Shown piece after piece: positions 7,978 through 16,061 of a stretch of DNA of 64,000 bases. Where the stretch lies: NCBI RefSeq assembly GCF_900100085.1, contig NZ_FNEJ01000022.1:1-64000 (forward strand), read 5' to 3'. A program made the position numbers and the translations under genes. Under the pieces are notes generated by a model. That model saw nothing but the letters and a program-made list of their open reading frames with translations, was not told where the DNA came from and did no database searches. Position 1 is the stretch's first letter, and every line of letters starts with the position of its first letter. This DNA is from Salipiger marinus (GTDB lineage Bacteria; Pseudomonadota; Alphaproteobacteria; Rhodobacterales; Rhodobacteraceae).

Positions 7978-10461
7978 TCAGGGGATGGTGAGCGGGATGG
8001 GATTGGAGGGCGGGGCGGCGTCACCGCTCTGCAGCACCGGCACCACGAAGAAGGCGCCCTCGCCCTGCGGCAGGGCGCTGACGGTCTGGACGAAGAGTGT
8101 CACGCGGGTGAGGACGCCGTCGAAATCGGGCGACGCTGTGAGGGACAGCGTGTCATTGCCCGAGGTTGCCGTCAGGGTCTGCAGGCTGCGGCCATTGCTG
8201 GTGATTGGGGCGCCGCTCTGGATCTCGCCGCCGCTGAGCTGCGGCGTCACCTGCCCGGCGCTGCGGCCCGTGATCGTGAGCGCCAGCCGGAAGCTGCTGC
8301 CTTCTGACAGCGTGACAGGTTGTGTCAGACTGTCAGCGCTGCCCGGCAGATGCCGCACAGCGCCCGGCTCCTGCTGCCAGCCCTCGCCGAAGGTCCAGGC
8401 GCTGCCGTCCTCAAACTCCCCATTCTCAATCAGATCAACCGCCCCATCAGAGCCCGCCACGATCTCGAAGGCCCCGCCCGGGGTCACCGCGATGACCTCG
8501 GAGACCGGCACCGCCGCCGCAAATCCAGCACCAGGATCGGCCCGATAGACCCGCAGCCCGGCCAGCGAGGACAGGCCAGGTGCTGTGCCGGTGAAGCTGG
8601 CGGCACCCAGACCCGCGCTGCCGCTGACGGCGGGCAGGCCCGCGCCGATGGTGACCCCCGTCAGCAGCAGCGGCTCGGACTCGCCGAACATGTAGCGCGC
8701 GGTCAGCCGCACCGTGTAGCGTGCCAGCGGATTGGCAGGCGCGATGAAGGCATAGGCCCGGCCACCCGCCTCGCGCATGTCCTCGGTGATGACCCCCGCC
8801 GCCATCCACGGCCCGTCCGGCTCCACCCTATATTCCAGATAATGTTCGGAGGCCTCGCCGGGATCGAAGCTGAGAAAGATGCGCTCGATCCGGCTCCAGC
8901 CGGTGACCAGATCGAACTCCGGCCCCGTGGCATAGGTCAGATCCCTGGGCCCGGGATAGTCCGGCTCCGGCACCTCATAAGCCGGATCGTCCAGCGCCTC
9001 CTCCTCGGTCGCGGCATCCCAGGCATAAATCCCGGCATAATGTTCGCGCAGGGTGATCGGGCAGCGCAGCGCCAGGCCGCTCTGCCCCACCATATCAAAA
9101 GCCGGGTGGATCGATTCCACTTTATATGTGCCGTTGCGGCCCGTCAGCGGCGCCGGGAAAGTCACGGAGGCATTGGCCCCCGCCATCAGATCCAGCGCAT
9201 CGGGCGGGGCGGTGCCGGAGATCACCTTCTGACAGCGCGCCCGCAGCCCCATGATCTTGCGCACCCGCATCGCCTGCTGCGGCGAGGCGGCCCAGTCCAG
9301 ATCCAGCTTCAGCAGCTTGCGCTCGCCGCCATCCGCCGCCTGCGCGCCGGGAATGTCCCAGGGCGCAAGCTGCGCCTGCTGATATTCCCGCGCGGCACTG
9401 GTATAGCTCACCTCCACCCGCGTCGGCAGATCATCGCCCGGGGTCAGGGTCTGACAGCTCAGCTCCTCCAGCATATCGGAGATCTGGTAGTCGGGGGTCT
9501 GCCAGACCGCAGGCACCAGCCCCAGCCTGCCGCCGATCTGGCACCATTCGGCAGCAGCGGCCAGCAGCATCGGGTCGAGCAGATCCAGCACCTCGCGCCC
9601 GGAAAAGGCCAGCGTGCCCGCCAGCCGGTAGCGTTTTTCCGTGGCGCCAATGGCCAGCTCCACCCCCTCATCGGAAGCCTCGGCGGCAGCACTCCACAGA
9701 TCCAGGTCGAGATTGCGCAGCTGGTAGGGCCGCACCGGGTTCTGCCGCAGCGCGTCGAGCACGCACAGGGCATGATTGTCGGAATAGGTCCAGGTGGCGG
9801 GATCGTCTGGATCCTGCGTAGGATCGCGCGGGTCCCAGACCCGCGACCAGCGCCCCCAGAGATCATAGTGCGGCGGGGTGTTGGGCCAGTTCTCCTGGAA
9901 TTTCTTGATCTTGCCGGAATAGCAGGAGGTCCAGACCACGGTGCAGCCCCGGAAGCCGTCGCTGGCGGCCAGCTCCGGCACCGCCGCCAGAATGTCATCG
10001 GGCGGCGCGGTCTGATCGCCAAGGCCGATATAAAACTTCTGCCCGGCGCTGTTCTCTTCCCAGATCGCCCCGGGCCCGGCAAAATCATAGGGATCACCGC
10101 GAAAGCTGCGGTGCCGCCCGTCCGTCACCAGCTCGAACGGCCCTTCCGAGGGGCGGCTGGAGAACAGGTAACAGACGTAAAGGTTCTTGCCTGCGGTGTG
10201 CCAGAACACCGGCGTGCCTGCCGCCGAGGTGTGGCCATAGACAAAGCGCTTCACCGGGGCGGAATCGGGCAGGCGCAGCTCGCGGCGCAGCTGCGGTGCC
10301 TTGGGGGCGGCGGGCTGGCTGAGCTTGGCCACGCCCGCGCTGATCAGCACCGAGGCGGCGAGGCGAATGGCCAGCGCCCCCGCCACGCCATAGGTCGCGG
10401 TCAGCGCCGCCCCCAGCGTGGCGCCGCTTTGCAGCAGCGCATACACAACGGTCAGGCCCAT
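7978..10461 (-). CDS. Phage tail tip / host-specificity protein (gpJ or GTA gp15 role)
   Basis: Encodes 827 residues from the ATG 10461, which overlaps the upstream gene by ten bases. A hydrophobic N-terminal segment (MGLTVVYALLQSGATLG onward, about 40 residues) is typical of this tail-tip family. The central part resembles phage-tail_3 proteins (TSCYSGKIKKFQENWPN; CVLDALRQNP). Fibronectin-III-like strands follow from about residue 530 (GPRDLTYATGPEFDLVTGW), then a beta-rich carbohydrate-binding-like C-terminus. It should form the central tip that contacts the receptor and DNA channel. Gene order matches the last tail gene of Rhodobacteraceae GTAs. Confidence 0.82.
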   Translation of the reverse strand: MGLTVVYALLQSGATLGAALTATYGVAGALAIRLAASVLISAGVAKLSQPAAPKAPQLRRELRLPDSAPVKRFVYGHTSAAGTPVFWHTAGKNLYVCYLFSSRPSEGPFELVTDGRHRSFRGDPYDFAGPGAIWEENSAGQKFYIGLGDQTAPPDDILAAVPELAASDGFRGCTVVWTSCYSGKIKKFQENWPNTPPHYDLWGRWSRVWDPRDPTQDPDDPATWTYSDNHALCVLDALRQNPVRPYQLRNLDLDLWSAAAEASDEGVELAIGATEKRYRLAGTLAFSGREVLDLLDPMLLAAAAEWCQIGGRLGLVPAVWQTPDYQISDMLEELSCQTLTPGDDLPTRVEVSYTSAAREYQQAQLAPWDIPGAQAADGGERKLLKLDLDWAASPQQAMRVRKIMGLRARCQKVISGTAPPDALDLMAGANASVTFPAPLTGRNGTYKVESIHPAFDMVGQSGLALRCPITLREHYAGIYAWDAATEEEALDDPAYEVPEPDYPGPRDLTYATGPEFDLVTGWSRIERIFLSFDPGEASEHYLEYRVEPDGPWMAAGVITEDMREAGGRAYAFIAPANPLARYTVRLTARYMFGESEPLLLTGVTIGAGLPAVSGSAGLGAASFTGTAPGLSSLAGLRVYRADPGAGFAAAVPVSEVIAVTPGGAFEIVAGSDGAVDLIENGEFEDGSAWTFGEGWQQEPGAVRHLPGSADSLTQPVTLSEGSSFRLALTITGRSAGQVTPQLSGGEIQSGAPITSNGRSLQTLTATSGNDTLSLTASPDFDGVLTRVTLFVQTVSALPQGEGAFFVVPVLQSGDAAPPSNPIPLTIP

Positions 10462-10850
10462 TCGGCAAACCTCCAGCAGCTGTCCATGTCGGGCCGCACG
10501 GCAAAGCCGCGATGCACCGGCACCAGCCAGACCCCCGGCCCGGCACAGATCGCCACGGCAAAGCCCCAGCGGCCTTCCGGGGTGAAGCCCACGGCGCCGG
10601 GCACGGGCCCGCAAGGCACCATGCCCGCCCGCATCACCCCGGCGCGGAACAGCACCGCACCGCCACCGCGCCGGATCAGCCGCCGCGCCTGCGCGGGCGT
10701 GGCATAGGCGCCCGCCAGATCACCCAAGGCGGAGCGGCCCGTCAGCGCGCGCAGCACCTGATCCACCGCAAGCGCACAATCCAGCCAGCCGCGCGGCGGC
10801 GGCGCGCTGAAGATCACATCGGCCACGCGCAGCACCTCCGCCGGGCTCAT
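10452..10850 (-). CDS. DUF6950-like tail protein, NlpC/P60-type position
   Basis: Encodes 132 residues starting MSPAEVLRVADVIF. The order RGWLDCALAVDQVLRALTG, AYATPAQARRLI, then PVPGAVGFTPEGRWGFAVAI and a C-terminal CWRF fits the DUF6950 family of phage tail proteins, distant relatives of NlpC/P60 cell-wall hydrolases. The Cys of DCAL corresponds to the hydrolase nucleophile position. The expected downstream catalytic His is not clear, so activity is uncertain. It occupies the place of the GTA cell-wall peptidase gene, between hub and tip genes, and overlaps the next upstream gene by ATGA. Confidence 0.7.
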   Translation of the reverse strand: MSPAEVLRVADVIFSAPPPRGWLDCALAVDQVLRALTGRSALGDLAGAYATPAQARRLIRRGGGAVLFRAGVMRAGMVPCGPVPGAVGFTPEGRWGFAVAICAGPGVWLVPVHRGFAVRPDMDSCWRFAEWA

Positions 10851-11437
10851 GTGGTCCAGACCGGCGGGCGGCTGAGCGCGAGCTCAATCAGCTTGGTGTG
10901 GCGAAAGCCGGTATCTTCGGGGAAGCGCTGGCGCTGGTCTTCGTCACTATGCTGCGCCGAGAGCACGGTGCGCACGCCGGGGCCGGTCTTCACCGCCAAG
11001 GAAAAGAACGGTTCCACCCCGCCCTCGAGCGCGCGCAGTCCCAGATCATTGCCGTCGCAATAGCCGGTCATCACCGGGAACGGATCGCCGACCAGCACCC
11101 CGCCCTGCGGCGTGGTGACCAGCGCCAGATAGACATCAATGTCGATATTGCGGGCATCCGCCCGGTCCAAGAGCCCCGCCAGCAGCTCCAGCGTGCCCAC
11201 GATGCCCACCGAGGCCTCCGCCGGAACCGCCGCCCCCAGCCCTTCGCTGGCGATCTCCAGCAGGCCAAACTCTCCGGCAGGCTGCCAGCTCTGCCCGGCC
11301 CAGCTGATCGGCACCAGCGCCGAGCTGGCAAAGACCGGATCACCGGGCCAATCGACATGCACCAGCAGCACCGGGTGGAACTGCCCCGAGACTAGTGCTG
11401 CCAGCGTGTCGGGATGCAGACCGCGTGTCATGGCCAT
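10847..11437 (-). CDS. Phage tail hub-region protein
   Basis: Encodes 196 residues beginning MAMTRGLHPDTLAALVSGQF. It is beta-rich, with PVLLVHVDWPGDPVFASSAL near the start and a C-terminal segment containing HSDEDQRQRFPEDTGFRHT. This style is common to tail-hub or tail-assembly proteins of Rhodobacteraceae prophages, in which a conserved C-terminal block follows the DxxN-xD core. It lies between the distal-tail candidate and the DUF6950 gene, the position of gp13 in GTAs. I cannot assign it firmly to DUF2163. Confidence 0.68.
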   Translation of the reverse strand: MAMTRGLHPDTLAALVSGQFHPVLLVHVDWPGDPVFASSALVPISWAGQSWQPAGEFGLLEIASEGLGAAVPAEASVGIVGTLELLAGLLDRADARNIDIDVYLALVTTPQGGVLVGDPFPVMTGYCDGNDLGLRALEGGVEPFFSLAVKTGPGVRTVLSAQHSDEDQRQRFPEDTGFRHTKLIELALSRPPVWTT

Positions 11438-11441
11438 AGGG

Positions 11442-12209
11442 TCAGCTCCACGGGTTCACCTCAATGAATCCGCCGACCTCTTCGGCAAAAACCTCGCGGA
11501 AAGACCAGCTATAGGACCAGTCCCCCGACAGGCTCTGCACCGCGCGCGGATAGTCCCCCACCGGCAGAAACGCCCCGGTATCCGCGACGCCGATATTGAC
11601 GCGGGCCTCGGTCAAATCGGGCAAGGGAGAGAAGAGCCGGATCACCGCCACGCCGTCGCCATCGCTGCGCGCGGGGGCGGTGATCTGGACGGTATGGCCC
11701 GCCCTGTCCTCATGATCGGCGAAGGCGGTCAGGAACTCGCCGGGGCGTGCCACCAGCCGCGAAGGCCGCAGGCCCGACACGGTGACACTCGGCCAGCCCG
11801 CAGCATCCGTGCCGGTGGTGCCGGTCAGCAGGCGGCCATCATACCAGAACAGAGGCGCCGCGCCCGCGCTCCAGTCCAGGCTGGAGCCATCGGCGGTCCA
11901 GAACAGCCGCGCGCTCTGGCGGTCGGGTGCATCGCGCCAAGCCTCCGGGATCCAGTTCACCGGGTAGCTGTAAAGCCGCACGGCATGCACGCCGCCGAGA
12001 TGCCGCTTCAGCATCTCCATATAGCCCGCGCCCATGCCGTCCACATCCAGCCCCCGCGCGGTCAGGGATGCGAGCCGCCGCTCGCGCCAGACCCGCGTGC
12101 CGCGATCCGCCCCGGTAAAGACCGAGCGGCTGTCCGACCGCGGCGTCTCCCAGGACCATTCCGAGCCGATGGCCGAGACCGGCGGCCAGGCGATGACACG
12201 GCGGCTCAC
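11442..12209 (-). CDS. Phage distal tail / baseplate-region protein
   Basis: Encodes 255 residues starting MSRRVIAWPPVSAIGSEWSW. It overlaps the tape measure gene by ATGA and precedes the hub gene, the position of the distal tail protein (GTA gp12). The sequence is beta-rich with many Trp and Tyr residues (LYSYPVNWIPEAW; SWSFREVFAEEVGGF at the end). No enzymatic motif is seen. The role is inferred from position and general character. Confidence 0.65.
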   Translation of the reverse strand: MSRRVIAWPPVSAIGSEWSWETPRSDSRSVFTGADRGTRVWRERRLASLTARGLDVDGMGAGYMEMLKRHLGGVHAVRLYSYPVNWIPEAWRDAPDRQSARLFWTADGSSLDWSAGAAPLFWYDGRLLTGTTGTDAAGWPSVTVSGLRPSRLVARPGEFLTAFADHEDRAGHTVQITAPARSDGDGVAVIRLFSPLPDLTEARVNIGVADTGAFLPVGDYPRAVQSLSGDWSYSWSFREVFAEEVGGFIEVNPWS

Positions 12210-14278
12210 CGGATCGGATACTTCTTGCTGGAGGCGCGCACCGCCCCCACCGCATCCTGCGCGAGCTGCGGACGCATCGCCTGCAGCCTGCGTTCGATCT
12301 GATCCGCCACCCCCTCCTGCGCGCCGCGCGCATCGATGCTGAAGTTCTGGACGATGGAGGCGCCCGAGATGCCCGAGGCGCTGAGCTGGTGATTGGGGAT
12401 CACGGTCCCCGCGCCCTGCGGCACGATCATCTCCGGCCCGCGCTCGCCCACCATATAGGCCCGGCCCGGGCTGACCGGCCCGCCTTCGGCGCGGAACCCG
12501 CCAAAGACGCTGGCGATCAGCCCGCCGCCCGCGCCCTTGAAGACCGAGCCCAGCAGATCGCGGATGCCCGAGGACAGAAAATCCTGCCCGATCTGCTGGA
12601 AGACCTGCGCCAGGGCGTCGCGCAGGCTGCGGCCCTGGATGATCGCCCCCGCCATGCCGTCCGACAGGCTGTCCAGCGCCCCGCCCAGCCGGTCCATGCC
12701 CGAGCTGGCGGCAGAGCGCGCGGCCTGCGACACATCGCGCAGCGCCTGCGCGGTGCGCCCGGCGGCGCCGCTGCGCCCGCCTTCGCCGCCCTCGCCCTGC
12801 CCCGAGATCCCCGCCATCGCCCCGCGCAGATCGGCAGCAGCCCCGGCGGCCCCGCCCATATCCCCGGCAGAGACCTTGGCCGCCGCCCCCAGCCGCGCCA
12901 GCGCCTCGCGCGCCTTGCCCAGACCCGCCGAGGCCAGCCCGGCGGCCTCCTCGCGCAGCCCCGCCGCCGCATTGGTGGCCGCTTCGGAGGATTTTTCAAA
13001 ATCGCCAACGCTCTCCCAGACCTTGTTGGCAGAGTCCCCCAGCGATTTGGCCAGCCCGTCGAGCCCGAAGGACAGCGCCTCCTGATGCAGCCCGGTGACA
13101 AACTTGGCCCAGCCTCGCGCGAGATCCGCCATCAGCGTGTAAAACCCCGCCCGCACCTGCTGCCAGACCGCCGCCAGCGTGGGCGGGATCGCGGCGGCAG
13201 CGCTGCCGATCCCGTCCCAGACCCCCGCCGCCACCTCGCCCAGCAGGGTCAGGGCAGTGCCCCAGCCGCCCGTCCGCTCGATCAGCCGGGAGAGCCAGGT
13301 GACCAGCGCCCCCGCGCCAATGATCAGCGCCGGAAAGCCCAGCGACAGCATCGCCGCGCGCAGCCCGGCCAGCGCCCCGGTCAGGCTAAAGGTGGCAAAG
13401 CGCGCCGCGATCACCGCCCCGACATAGCGCGCGCCAAGCGCCGCCACCGCCACGCCGGTGGTGGTCACCAGAAAGTCGAGATTGCCCGCCAGCCCCTCCA
13501 CCACGACGCGCAGCGCGCCGCCCTCCATCATCGCTGCGACCATCGCCGTGGCGGCACGCTCCATCATCGGCGCAAACGCGGCGCCAAGGATATTGGCGGC
13601 GGCAGAGACCGCCTGCCCCATCTCGCTGAGCGCCAGACCGGTGCGGCGCAGCGCCTCCACCGTCTCGCCGCTCATCACAGCCCCCACCGCATCGGCGCGG
13701 TCACCCAGCCGGGTCATCTCTGCCCCGCCCTGCTGCAGCAGCGGCAGCAGCAGGGTCAGATCGGAGGCCATGGCCTCGAGATAAAAGGTCATCTCGCCCT
13801 GGCTCACCCCCGCTTTCTGCAGGCTGTCGACATAAAGCTGCAGCGCCTGCGGCCCGGACAGATGCCGGAACTCCTCGGCAGTCACCCCGACCTTGGGGGC
13901 GATCTTGTCGAAAAAATCCGCCATGGGCCCGCCGCCGGTCTGCAGGAAGTCGCCCACGCGGTCATTCACATCCTTCAGGATGTCGGCCAGCTTGTCCTGT
14001 TCCACCCCCACCGTTTGCGCCGCCGCCGCCCATCGCTGGAAGAGATCGGGGGCGGTATTGGAGACCTGCGACAGGCGCGAGATCTCCGCCCCCGCCGTCA
14101 CCGTATTGCGCGACAGCGCCGCCAGCCCCGCGCCGATGGCCGCCACCGCCCCGGTCAGCGCCACAAACCGCGACCGCATGTCGGCCACCGCAGAGCGCGT
14201 CCGCTGCGCCCCCCGCTCAAACTGCGCGCTGTCGAGCCCAAGATTGACCCGCAGCGCGCCGATCACCGATTGTGCCAT
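12206..14278 (-). CDS. Phage tail tape measure protein
   Basis: Encodes 690 residues. The start MAQSVIGALRVNLGLDSAQF and following helical segment are characteristic of tape measure proteins, which set tail length and pass through the membrane during DNA ejection. Hydrophobic stretches occur at about 275-345. A long Ala/Gly-rich helical region and a conserved C-terminus (GRAYMVGERGPEMIVPQGAG; SIVQNFSIDARGAQ) are typical. It is of moderate length, which implies a tail shorter than about 110 nm. Its promoter-proximal side abuts the inserted VOC gene, so its translation signal is a local GGGGGT box rather than overlap. Confidence 0.92.
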   Translation of the reverse strand: MAQSVIGALRVNLGLDSAQFERGAQRTRSAVADMRSRFVALTGAVAAIGAGLAALSRNTVTAGAEISRLSQVSNTAPDLFQRWAAAAQTVGVEQDKLADILKDVNDRVGDFLQTGGGPMADFFDKIAPKVGVTAEEFRHLSGPQALQLYVDSLQKAGVSQGEMTFYLEAMASDLTLLLPLLQQGGAEMTRLGDRADAVGAVMSGETVEALRRTGLALSEMGQAVSAAANILGAAFAPMMERAATAMVAAMMEGGALRVVVEGLAGNLDFLVTTTGVAVAALGARYVGAVIAARFATFSLTGALAGLRAAMLSLGFPALIIGAGALVTWLSRLIERTGGWGTALTLLGEVAAGVWDGIGSAAAAIPPTLAAVWQQVRAGFYTLMADLARGWAKFVTGLHQEALSFGLDGLAKSLGDSANKVWESVGDFEKSSEAATNAAAGLREEAAGLASAGLGKAREALARLGAAAKVSAGDMGGAAGAAADLRGAMAGISGQGEGGEGGRSGAAGRTAQALRDVSQAARSAASSGMDRLGGALDSLSDGMAGAIIQGRSLRDALAQVFQQIGQDFLSSGIRDLLGSVFKGAGGGLIASVFGGFRAEGGPVSPGRAYMVGERGPEMIVPQGAGTVIPNHQLSASGISGASIVQNFSIDARGAQEGVADQIERRLQAMRPQLAQDAVGAVRASSKKYPIR

Positions 14279-14473
14279 GTGACCCCCAAGATGAGGTTAA
14301 GATTGGAAGGTGAGACGGTCACGGCCTGAGGTGACGCGATGCCGACCGCTGCCGCCATTGACCGCCCCGGGTTCGCCGCCTACCTTCTGCTGGTCTGAAA
14401 CAGGTTAGGTTCGGGAAGGTTGGCCCGGCCCCCGCGCTGTCGGGTCCTTCCGCTGCAAGCCAGCGGCCCAAGA

Positions 14474-14508
14474 CTATCAGGGCGTCCGCGCGGTGCGGGC
14501 GCTGATAG
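14474..14508. repeat. Hairpin or operator-like inverted repeat in the leader of the VOC gene
   Basis: CTATCAG at 14474-14480 and CTGATAG at 14502-14508 form a perfect 7-bp inverted repeat with GC-rich matches inside. It ends a few bases before the AAAGGG ribosome site of the gene at 14521. It could be a regulator site or a leader hairpin for the inserted gene. Confidence 0.45.
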
Positions 14509-14520
14509 AAAGGGCATGAC

Positions 14521-14946
14521 ATGAACCCCAGAATATCCGTTCTGACGCTTGGCGTTGCCGATCTTGAGCGCGCGCTGACCTTCTATCGTGACGGGCTTGG
14601 CCTGCCGACAAAAGGCATCATCGGGCAGGAATTCGAGCATGGCGCGGTGGCATTTTTTGATCTGTCGGGCGGCCTGAAGCTGGCCCTTTGGGCACAGGTC
14701 GACATCGCCCATGACACCGGCCTTGCCCTGCAACCGGTCAGCCCTACCGCCGTCACCATCGGGCACAATGTGGCGCGACGCGAAGAGGTGGATCAGGTTC
14801 TGCAGACTGCAGCCCGGGCAGGCGCCGAGATCGTCAAACCCGCGCAGGATACGTTCTATGGCGGCTATGCGGGCTATTTCCGCGATCCCGACGGGCATCT
14901 GTGGGAGATCGTCTGGAACCCGGAGCTGCTGCCGCCGGAGGAGTAA
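14521..14946 (+). CDS. VOC-family (glyoxalase/bleomycin-resistance-like) protein inserted in the tail operon
   Basis: Encodes 141 residues with the complete VOC fold pattern: an N-terminal LTLGVADLERALTFYRDGLG block and a C-terminal GYAGYFRDPDGHLWEIVWNP block, in which the Glu is the usual metal ligand. VOC proteins bind metals and small electrophiles, in lactoylglutathione lyase, fosfomycin-resistance and related roles. The substrate cannot be read from sequence. It lies on the plus strand between the tape measure and chaperone genes, opposite to the late operon, with its own ribosome site and a leader palindrome. This is the arrangement of a prophage cargo gene expressed in the lysogen. It could be a transferred host gene. 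Confidence 0.85.
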   Translation: MNPRISVLTLGVADLERALTFYRDGLGLPTKGIIGQEFEHGAVAFFDLSGGLKLALWAQVDIAHDTGLALQPVSPTAVTIGHNVARREEVDQVLQTAARAGAEIVKPAQDTFYGGYAGYFRDPDGHLWEIVWNPELLPPEE

Positions 14947-14965
14947 ACTGCCATAAAGATGCCGC

Positions 14966-15591
14966 TCACGGCCTGCGCGCGAAGGCGGCGTCGATGCGGT
15001 CCCAGGCGGCGGTCCAGCGCTGGATCTCTGCCGCGCGGTCGCGTTTGCCGGTGATCCAGTCCTGCGCGGGCGGCAGGGTCTGCTGGCGGATCAGCAGCGC
15101 GGTCAGATAGGCGGCGGAGCGGATCTCCATGGCGCGGCGCTCCTCTGCCGCCGCCACCCCGCGCAGATGCAGGGCGTAAAGCCCCGGCGTCTGGATCCAG
15201 AACTCCGCCGGGGGCAGGCCCGCCGCCACCCAGCGCTCCAGCAGGGTGGCGGGGCTTACGGGGCCGCCGCCTGCGGCTTTTTTTCCGGTCCCGCCTCCGC
15301 CCCGGTCATCGCCGAGGCCATCAGCGCCTCAAAAATCTCCATGCCCTGCGACAGGATGCGCCCCGCCTCCTGCAGCGTCGCCTGCGGATGATGCGCCTGC
15401 AGCGCGGCATGGATCAGCGCGCGCAGCTCGCGGGCGCGCGGCACACCGCTGCCGGTCTGCCAGTCCTCCGCCCGCTCAAAGAAGTTGCCGCCCACCGCCT
15501 CCTCGAAGTGACAGATGGCGTTGAAGTCGAGCACCAGCCGCCAGGTCTCGCCGTCGATCTCGCGGGTGGTGCTGCCCAGAAACTTCGCCAT
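14966..15591 (-). CDS. Frameshifted tail assembly chaperone fusion (gpGT-like, -1 frameshift)
   Basis: If ribosomes slip by -1 at A AAA AAG (15283-15277), the first 105 residues of the upstream chaperone are joined to about 103 residues ending at 14966, giving a roughly 208-residue product. After the slip the frame reads AAGGGPVSPATLLERWVAAG and continues with no stop to PPAEFWIQTPG and the end RIDAAFARRP. Long-tailed phages conserve exactly this arrangement for the chaperone that binds the tape measure, whose gene follows. A separate GTG start at 15229 is possible but has no good ribosome site, and the frame is already open well upstream of it. Confidence 0.75.
15256..15591 (-). CDS. Tail assembly chaperone, gpG-like (TAC_11/GTA gp10 type)
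   Basis: Encodes 111 residues starting MAKFLGSTTREIDGETWRL; the ATG overlaps the tail tube stop as TGATG. The pattern of a conserved DGE...L.LDFNAICHFEEA segment followed by helices resembles the GTA gp10/phage TAC_11 chaperones. The protein ends EKKPQAAAP just after a slippery heptamer, so this is the unshifted, abundant product. It should coat the tape measure during tail assembly together with the frameshifted form and is not expected in the mature tail. Confidence 0.8.
   Translation of the reverse strand: MAKFLGSTTREIDGETWRLVLDFNAICHFEEAVGGNFFERAEDWQTGSGVPRARELRALIHAALQAHHPQATLQEAGRILSQGMEIFEALMASAMTGAEAGPEKKPQAAAP
15277..15283 (-). promoter_or_regulatory. Slippery heptamer A AAA AAG for programmed -1 frameshifting
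   Basis: The minus strand carries seven A residues followed by G. In the frame of the gene starting at 15591 the codons are GAA AAA AAG, which places A AAA AAG exactly in the canonical phase for -1 slippage. The -1 frame stays open to 14966, while the zero frame stops at 15256. Confidence 0.75.
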
Positions 15592-16061
15592 CACGTCCCC
15601 TCGCGCGGGTTGGAGGCCTGACGGTCGAAGATCTTCATCCCCACCGCCACCATGGCCTTTTCGCCCACCGTGTCGCTGGGGACATAGGTGCTGATATAGC
15701 CGCGATAGGTGCGGCGCACGGCGGGGGTGGCGCCGCCGGTGTTGAACTCGATCAGCACATCCTCTTTTTCGCCCGCCCGGGTCAGGCCCTCGAGCTCGAT
15801 CAGCAGCAGATCCCCGGCATGGGCGGGCCACATCTGTTTTTCCAGCGCGGTATCGACCACCGCCAGCAGGCCGGGCCGGGTCTCGCGGGTGCGCCCGGGC
15901 GACTGGAAATGGGTGACATCGATGTCTTCGGGGGCCTGATCCGGAAACGGCAGGGTTTCGATCCCGAGGATCTGCTGCCAGGTGGTGGCGTCATCGGCGG
16001 TGCGCCCGATCCACATCTCGTATTGATAGGCGATATCCGCCTGACTGGTGCTCTCAGGCAT
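15591..16061 (-). CDS. Phage major tail (tube) protein
   Basis: Encodes 156 residues from the ATG 16061 (MPESTSQADIAYQYEMWIGR). It shows the tail tube layout of alternating beta strands: a WQQILGIETLPFPDQAPEDI segment, HFQSPGRTRETRPGL, and a C-terminal RRTYRGYISTYVPSDTVGEK followed by a strand. Many copies would stack as hexamers to form the tail tube. It overlaps the upstream DUF3168 frame by eight bases and the chaperone by TGATG. The position between tail completion and chaperone genes is diagnostic. Confidence 0.85.
   Translation of the reverse strand: MPESTSQADIAYQYEMWIGRTADDATTWQQILGIETLPFPDQAPEDIDVTHFQSPGRTRETRPGLLAVVDTALEKQMWPAHAGDLLLIELEGLTRAGEKEDVLIEFNTGGATPAVRRTYRGYISTYVPSDTVGEKAMVAVGMKIFDRQASNPREGT

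Noticed and set aside
4216-8307. 1363-codon open frame on the plus strand over the tailspike and spike-base genes
   Set aside because: It is antisense to recognisable genes, has no domain and arises from high GC with few stops. The minus strand carries the real motifs.
8320-10707. 795-codon plus-strand frame antisense to the tail tip gene
   Set aside because: GC-driven antisense frame; no coding motifs.
12389-14329. 646-codon plus-strand frame antisense to the tape measure gene
   Set aside because: GC-driven shadow; the tape measure protein on the minus strand is clear.
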